Below are positions 58,865 to 64,000 of a stretch of DNA of 64,000 nt, in pieces. The first letter of the stretch is position 1, and each line of letters begins with the position of its first letter. The position numbers were made by a program, and so were the translations under genes. The stretch is from Artemisia argyi (taxonomy: Eukaryota; Streptophyta; Magnoliopsida; Asterales; Asteraceae). The stretch lies in NCBI GenBank assembly GCA_030686995.1, contig CM060709.1, forward strand, positions 307,930,857-307,994,856. Reading direction: 5' to 3'. Under the pieces are notes generated by a model, which was given only the letters and a program-made list of their open reading frames with translations, ran no database searches and had not been told where the DNA came from.

Positions 58865-59365
58865 TTAGAAGCATAAAGATGTAGTGTCAACCATCTTCTT
58901 GACACTCGAACACACAATTCTGATGGTTTTCATATTAGTCTCACCGGTTGATGCTGTGGAACTCACATTAGTTTTGGTGCAAATGTCTAAACTCTTTCCT
59001 GTAGGAATCCACCTAAGACCAATCGATCTGAGAATTCTACCCGTGGGTACCCACCTAATGTTAGATCTCGGAGATGTTTTCCTTCTAGATGTAGTGGGAG
59101 CATCACTTGGTTGAGAAAACCTACGTCCTATATTGATCCACTTCTTAGGTTTCTGACTTATGACTTTTGGTTCAACGGGTTTATCTTTCTTAGTCGATTG
59201 AGCCTTTTCTAGTGAATTTCCTTTTTGAAGATATTTTAAAGCACAGACAACATGATTATTTACGCAACTACTCTTAGAAGCTAGCCAATTCCTATTAGTT
59301 TGTTGTTTACTCTTAGGTTTTGGTGTGCTACTACAAGCAGTGTTCTGTACTACAGTGGAAGGCAT
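58865..59365 (-). pseudogene. E3 gag-linker remnant
   Basis: A 166-residue minus-strand frame with VNNHVVCALKYLQKGNSLEK and RWVPTGRILRSIGLRWIPTG, text typical of the spacer between gag and protease in Asteraceae-type copia elements. It contains no catalytic motif. E5 enters just upstream, at 59412. Confidence 0.7.
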
Positions 59366-59411
59366 TACATGAGGTTTTGAACCTAGAATTCCATCCTTTT
59401 GAAGTAGCGCC

Positions 59412-60701
59412 TGTTGACATAAATAATGTATGAAAACGTTATTTATATTTTTCGATATCTCTATATTTTGACGATCACAAAATGTAAACTCGTCAATCGT
59501 TTGATTACTACGTAAACAAGTATTAAGTTAGTCTATATCATTATATCCAACTTAATCACTTAAGGTATGGATAAACAAGTGCTTAATACATCTCATGATC
59601 AAAGGGGTATTTAATTAACTAATACAAAGTTTATTTAATTATATAATCTTATTATATATTTTTGAAAAACACTTTTGGTAATAAGGAAAAATGTTTTAAT
59701 CATACTAAATATATGATTTCAAATATTTAACCAAAATCAGTTAGTTTTTCACCAAATAAACTTTCCCCACTAAAAGACAAGTTTTCTGGCCGTTACAGTT
59801 GGGCGGCCCCCTTAATTATAAGGGGCGGTCCCCTTAATTTTAAGGGGGCCGGCCATGCTTTAAGGGGACCGGCCAGGCTCCCCTGTCAGAAACTGTCAGA
59901 TTTCTTCCCCTATAAATACCACCTTAATTCTGGAATTTTTCCTCACCTTTTGCACGAAATTTTCAGATCTACAATCATCTAAAACTCATCCAAAACCCTT
60001 TGATCATTTGTATATTAATCCTTGTTTCAAGTGATTCAATCCCTCATCATCCATTCTCATTCTAAGTGCAAAAGAAGAACTCTCTACAACCAAGTTCAAG
60101 AAGTGTTGAAGAGTTGTTGTGTATAGTGTATATATATATTCATTTGTGAATATTGTGTTGTGATTGTTATTATTTGTTTAGAAGATATAGAAGTTGTGTA
60201 GATAGTAGAAGTTGATTAGTAGTGAAGTAGGATAGTTGTGAAGATTGGTGTGTAGAAGAAGGTGTGTAGAAGATTGGTGTGTAAAAGCTAGGTGTGAAGA
60301 AGATTGGTGTGTAGATTGGTGTGAAGATTGGTGTGTAGATTGGTGTGTAAATTGGTGTGTATATTGGTGTGTACGGTTTTCTCCGCCATAAGGGAGTTTG
60401 TTGACATAGTGAAGAAAACTCTCGAGTAGGTGACTCGGGGAGTGGAGTAGGAACAAGGAAGGTGTCCTTGTAGCCGAACCACTATAAATCCTTGTGTTGT
60501 GGTTTGATCTTTCTAACTCTTCTCATTACTTATTTATTTACCTTTACTATATTAGTTTTGTTAGTTAGTTATTATACAATTGTTCATATAGTGCAAGTAC
60601 TGAATTCACATAAACCAGAATCGAAGTTTTTTAAAACAAACTTGTGCTTATAAATTTTAAAAGGACGTAAAACTATTCAACCCCCCTTCTAGTTTTCCAC
60701 A
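59412..60701 (+). repeat. E5 5' LTR (1290 bp)
   Basis: Begins TGTTGACATAAATAATG and ends AGTTTTCCACA. It is a recognisable relative of the E1 LTR along its length. Downstream of the TATA box, 60243-60372 has GATTGGTGTGTA units, at a place where the E1 LTR has CTTCACACC-type repeats. Confidence 0.85.
59801..59917 (+). promoter_or_regulatory. E5 U3 promoter: palindromic GC cassette and TATA box
   Basis: GGGCGGCCCCCTTAATTATA and further half sites (GGTCCCCTTAA, TTAAGGGGACCGGCC) fill 59801-59877. CCCCTATAAATACC with the TATA box at 59911 follows. Transcription would start about 30 nt later. Confidence 0.7.
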
Positions 60702-60703
60702 AT

Positions 60704-60716
60704 TGGTACCAGAGCC
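60704..60716 (+). other. E5 primer binding site
   Basis: TGGTACCAGAGCC, two bases after the LTR. It matches the methionine-tRNA-type PBS except for C at the sixth base. Confidence 0.85.
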
Positions 60717-60768
60717 AGGTTTAGCAAGATTTTTAAAATATATTGTATTTTAAAACTTGTAACGATCT

Positions 60769-62598
60769 ATGGAATCTGAAAAATATTTAGAAGGGCAATC
60801 TATGCAAAGACCACCACTATTTGAAAGTGATGGATTTTTATATTGGAAAAATCGATTCGAAACTTATGTGAAATCAAAAGATCTAGATCTTTGGCATGTT
60901 ATTACCAATGGTGATTTTTTACCTATTCAAAATAACCCCGAAACTAAGAAAGATGAAATCGTACCTTTTGAAAAACAAAATGATGATTTAAAAAGAAAAC
61001 TTGCTAAAAATAATGAAGCAAAAATGGTTATTTATAATGCGCTACCACGTAAAGAGTACGAAAGGATCTTTATGTGTGAAACCGCAAAAGAAATTTGGAA
61101 CTCTTTATTAATAACTCACCAAGGTAATAATCAAGTCAAAGATAACAAAATAGATCTACTTGTTCAACAATATGAGCAATTCACGATTCCGGAAGAGGAA
61201 TCAATTGATAATGCTTTTGCTAAATTTAACACTATCATCACAAGTTTAAAAGCACTTGATGAGAATTTCTCTAGTAAGAATTTTGTTAGGAAATTTCTTA
61301 GAGCTCTTCACCCAAAATGGCGAGCTAAAGTGACGGCTATTGAAGAATCAAAGAATTTGTCAACACTACAACTTGATGAATTAATTGGAAATCTGAAAGT
61401 CTACGAAGCAATTATAAAGAAGGACTCTGAAATGGTTAAAGGAAAACGTGAGCAAAGCAAGTCAATCGCCTTGAAAGCTAGAAAGGAATCCAACAACGAA
61501 GATAGCTCATCTTCCGAAAGCGATGACGAAGAATATGCCATGGCCGTAAGAGACTTCAAGAAATTCTTCAAAAGGCGAGGAAGATTCGTTAGACAACCAC
61601 ACGATGAAAGAAGAACATCTCAAAAGAATAATGATGACAAGTATAGCAAGAATGAGAGAAAGTGTTTCAAGTGTGGTGATCTGAATCACCTCATTGGAAA
61701 ATGTCCAATGATGACAAGAGATCAAAATCAAAGAGCATTCGTTGGAGGTGCTTGGAGTGATAGTGATGAAGATGAGAATGAAACAACAAAGGATGAAAAG
61801 TGTCTCATGGCCAAATCATCAAGTGAGGTACGTTCCGAATCCGAATACTTTAGTGATGAAAATCTATCATTAGATGAAAAAGATTTAGATAGTGAATACA
61901 ATAGATTATGTAAAATAGGACAACTAGTTATGGCTAAAAATAAATCACTAAAATACATAAACAACCAACTAGAAAATGAAGTGCTTGAACTAAAAATTAA
62001 AATACATCAACTTGAAAAAGGAAAAGAAATTGTTGAAGAATGTAAAACATGTCAAGAGCTTAAAAGTGAAAACAACATACTTAAGGATGAAATTTGCAAA
62101 CTTGATAAATTTGAAAATAGTAGTAACTCACTTAGTAAAATTATAAGTATTCAAAGAATATCAGGAGATAAAACCGGACTAGGATTTAACTCAACTGAAT
62201 CTTCAACAAGTGGAGCTAAAAACGTTAAATTTGAAAATGAACCAAAACCTTCAATACTTAATCCTAAACATTTACTCATAAAAAATAAAATAATACCTAT
62301 CGCTAGTAATGAAGAAATAAAACCATTTTATAAACCATCTTTAAAAACCGAAGTTGGATCATCTAAATCTAAAACAAGATCTAAAACTCCACCACCTAGG
62401 AAACCAAATAATTCTTATCCTAGACCTAAAACACCTCAACCAAGAACAAACCATAATAGACGAAATTTTAACTATAATCAACAAATGTGGAACTTCAATC
62501 CGTGGGGAGTGTTTCCACCTTATATGCATCCAAGTCAAATACAAAACATGTTCGGACCAAATAACTTTGGACAAATGAAACAATGGGCACCAACGTAA
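60769..62598 (+). CDS. gag: E5 gag (609 aa, intact)
   Basis: The frame starts [20 protein letters not shown], 53 nt after the PBS, and is uninterrupted. It holds the copia gag/UBN2 domain (about residues 20-215, with LDLWHVI, EIWNSLL and [20 protein letters not shown]), an acidic Ser-rich spacer, and a CCHC knuckle [14 protein letters not shown] (C299, C302, H307, C312). A coiled-coil region (about 375-455) and a basic Pro-rich tail ending in an aromatic/Gln-rich stretch follow. It would form the particle and bind RNA. The intact frame suggests either a recent insertion or continued use. It stops after QMKQWAPT with no pol behind it. Confidence 0.9.
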   Translation: MESEKYLEGQSMQRPPLFESDGFLYWKNRFETYVKSKDLDLWHVITNGDFLPIQNNPETKKDEIVPFEKQNDDLKRKLAKNNEAKMVIYNALPRKEYERIFMCETAKEIWNSLLITHQGNNQVKDNKIDLLVQQYEQFTIPEEESIDNAFAKFNTIITSLKALDENFSSKNFVRKFLRALHPKWRAKVTAIEESKNLSTLQLDELIGNLKVYEAIIKKDSEMVKGKREQSKSIALKARKESNNEDSSSSESDDEEYAMAVRDFKKFFKRRGRFVRQPHDERRTSQKNNDDKYSKNERKCFKCGDLNHLIGKCPMMTRDQNQRAFVGGAWSDSDEDENETTKDEKCLMAKSSSEVRSESEYFSDENLSLDEKDLDSEYNRLCKIGQLVMAKNKSLKYINNQLENEVLELKIKIHQLEKGKEIVEECKTCQELKSENNILKDEICKLDKFENSSNSLSKIISIQRISGDKTGLGFNSTESSTSGAKNVKFENEPKPSILNPKHLLIKNKIIPIASNEEIKPFYKPSLKTEVGSSKSKTRSKTPPPRKPNNSYPRPKTPQPRTNHNRRNFNYNQQMWNFNPWGVFPPYMHPSQIQNMFGPNNFGQMKQWAPT

Positions 62599-62813
62599 AT
62601 AATATTCGCCATCCAAACATGGAACTTTTCATTGTCACCTCTTGTCCGATTTACTTCTTGAAGACCTTGAAGATTAACGCATTAAAGACAAAAGGTATAC
62701 ATTTCCTTTTAAGTTCCTTGTCTAGAAATGCATGCTTAGTTTAGTGTGTTATATTTATGTGATTTTACTTGACTTATTAATCTCTATTTTTTTTAACTAT
62801 ATTATATCCAAAT

Positions 62814-62891
<78 letters not shown>

Positions 62892-63132
62892 TTAGCTATA
62901 TTTAGGATCTTATAACCTAGGAAATTCATTTGTTGATTTTCTAGAACTAGAGATTGTTCGTTTACGAACATTTCTTTTCCCCATTTGCCTTATTGAACTT
63001 TAATGTTCAATCAACACTCATGCTGATGAAGTGAGATGAGTCGAAAAATCTATGGATGAAACAAACTCCCGGCTTCCGTTGCATACGTCTCCCTCCTATG
63101 TTCTCGTCTTATAAGCCCATACTATATAAAAC

Positions 63133-63167
<35 letters not shown>

Positions 63168-63390
63168 CTTATAAACCTTCCACAACTTTCTCGTTTGCTT
63201 GACAACTTGATGAATTTCATCCAAAACGATCAAGAAAATTTTATTGACAAAATGTCAAGTAAAAAATGTCAAGTAATTCCTCTCGTGCGTATATTCTTCA
63301 ACGTATTTTTGATTAAATATAAATCTAGTATATATATATATATAAATATTTTCTTGTTCGTTCCAGAAACCAAAACTTGAAAAATAAAAA
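62599..63390 (+). other. E5 post-gag non-coding region
   Basis: No copia pol motifs. TA microsatellites lie at 62818-62890 and 63137-63168, in the position where E1 has the one entered by E2. Small frames across them are repeat by-products. Confidence 0.6.
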
Positions 63391-63396
63391 TGTTAA

Positions 63397-63473
63397 GGGC
63401 GGCCCCCTTAATGTTTAAGGGGACCGGCAGCAAATACAAGGGCGGCCCCCTTAATGTTTAAGGGGACCGGCCC
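63397..63473 (+). promoter_or_regulatory. E5 internal palindromic GC cassette
   Basis: Two copies of GGGCGGCCCCCTTAATGTTT paired with AAGGGGACCGGC (63397-63473), in the same orientation as the U3 cassette. It matches the internal cassette of E1, including the CGGCC(A/C)TCTGA edge. No clear TATA box follows within 200 bp. A GTAAGT donor-like site lies at 63664. Confidence 0.55.
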
Positions 63474-64000
63474 TCTGAGAGCTCAAGCCCGTTTTTCCCT
63501 TTCTTCCTTTTGCCAAACACTCCACTTTTTCATCCCTCTCTTTCCCTGCTTCTGCTGTGACGAAATTCAAAACCCAAAAACACCTAAAATCACTTCCAAA
63601 TCACATAATTCGGGTTAATTCGCAAAGGGCAAATTCATCTAACACAATCACCACTACATATTGTAAGTTTTTCATGACACATTTCATCTAATTCCACCAT
63701 ATTCGATCATACTCATGATTATGCATGTTTTTATAAAATTCTTTAAATTCACAATTTCTTTCAAATTAAGCTTTAAATACTCATAACTAAATGCTTCCCA
63801 TAGGATTAGAATGTTTTATCAACACTAGAAACTAATAATCATAAAACTATAATGTCAAATTTTTTCTTGACAAAGTTCATACACTCCTTTTCAAAATTTT
63901 AGTAAACACATTGTTGAATAATGTCTTGAAAACGTATTAAAACTAATTACATTATACTTGTGTAACTTGTAAAACTTGAAATTACATTTTTTTTTCGACT
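63474..64000 (+). other. E5 internal stretch at the window end
   Basis: A pyrimidine-rich leader-like sequence (63490-63560), then AT-rich DNA. No ORF can be supported before the window ends. Confidence 0.5.

Larger units (their letters stand above)
42095..59411 (-). mobile_element. E3: deleted Ty1/copia element, interrupted by E4 and E5
   Basis: The 3' LTR (42095-42448) and polypurine tract lie at the left. Then come 4.4 kb of 3' untranslated DNA, the E4 insertion (46813-57613), and pol remnants to 59411 where E5 enters. The 5' end is beyond the window. Most of RT and all of integrase are missing. The 3' untranslated part is closely related to that of E2. The left target bases are GAAAT; the partner is outside the window. 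Confidence 0.75.
59412..64000 (+). mobile_element. E5: SIRE-like element related to E1, 5' part
   Basis: 5' LTR, PBS, complete gag, two TA microsatellites and an internal copy of the palindromic cassette lie in the same order as in E1. From the gag stop to the window end (1.4 kb) no pol motif occurs. In SIRE-type elements pol follows gag directly. The left target bases would be GCGCC (59407-59411); the right end is outside. Confidence 0.75.

Overview
The window looks like repeat-rich nuclear DNA of a flowering plant, most likely a eudicot. The style of the Ty1/copia polyproteins suggests Asteraceae, but that is an inference. I see no intact host gene, rRNA, tRNA or CRISPR array. Almost everything I can explain is transposable element or debris carried by one.

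Left third (1-24320): an AT-hook repeat ORF on the minus strand; two abutting non-autonomous Helitron-like elements (about 1735-7518 and 7516-11549) that end in the same 30-base terminus. The second carries fragments of four unrelated host genes: an RBP45/47 RNA-binding protein, a TauE/SafE transporter, S-adenosylhomocysteine hydrolase and a CDPK-related kinase. Then come a MITE, a 1.4-kb foldback structure with palindromic satellites, a short-LTR copia remnant, a 5.07-kb Mutator-like element with about 220-bp terminal inverted repeats and a 1.1-kb palindromic satellite (14890-19956), and about 4.4 kb without recognisable genes.

Right two thirds (24321-64000): a nest of five LTR retrotransposons, called E1-E5 here. 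E1 is a SIRE-like copia relative on the minus strand (3' LTR 24321-26014, gag 41128-41853, PBS 41906-41919, partial 5' LTR from 41922). E2 is a Ty1/copia element on the plus strand (28463-40209), inserted into a TA microsatellite inside E1. E3 is a deleted copia on the minus strand whose 3' end (42095) lies in the 5' LTR of E1. E4 is a young Athila-type gypsy element (46813-57613, TSD AAAAT) inside E3. E5 is a plus-strand relative of E1, inserted into E3 at 59412 and running out of the window.

How the parts work: E2 and E4 encode gag, protease, integrase, reverse transcriptase and RNase H, but each is broken by frameshifts or stops. E1 and E5 show gag but no pol in the sequence available. They carry a GC-rich palindromic cassette just upstream of the LTR TATA box, and the same cassette again inside the element. 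In E1 the internal copy stands in front of a second TATA box and a separate 276-residue ORF of unknown function. This two-promoter, pol-less layout, the TGACGGCGTCA array in the E4 promoter, the strongly conserved 3' untranslated module shared by E2 and E3, and the gene-collecting Helitron are the items most worth following up.
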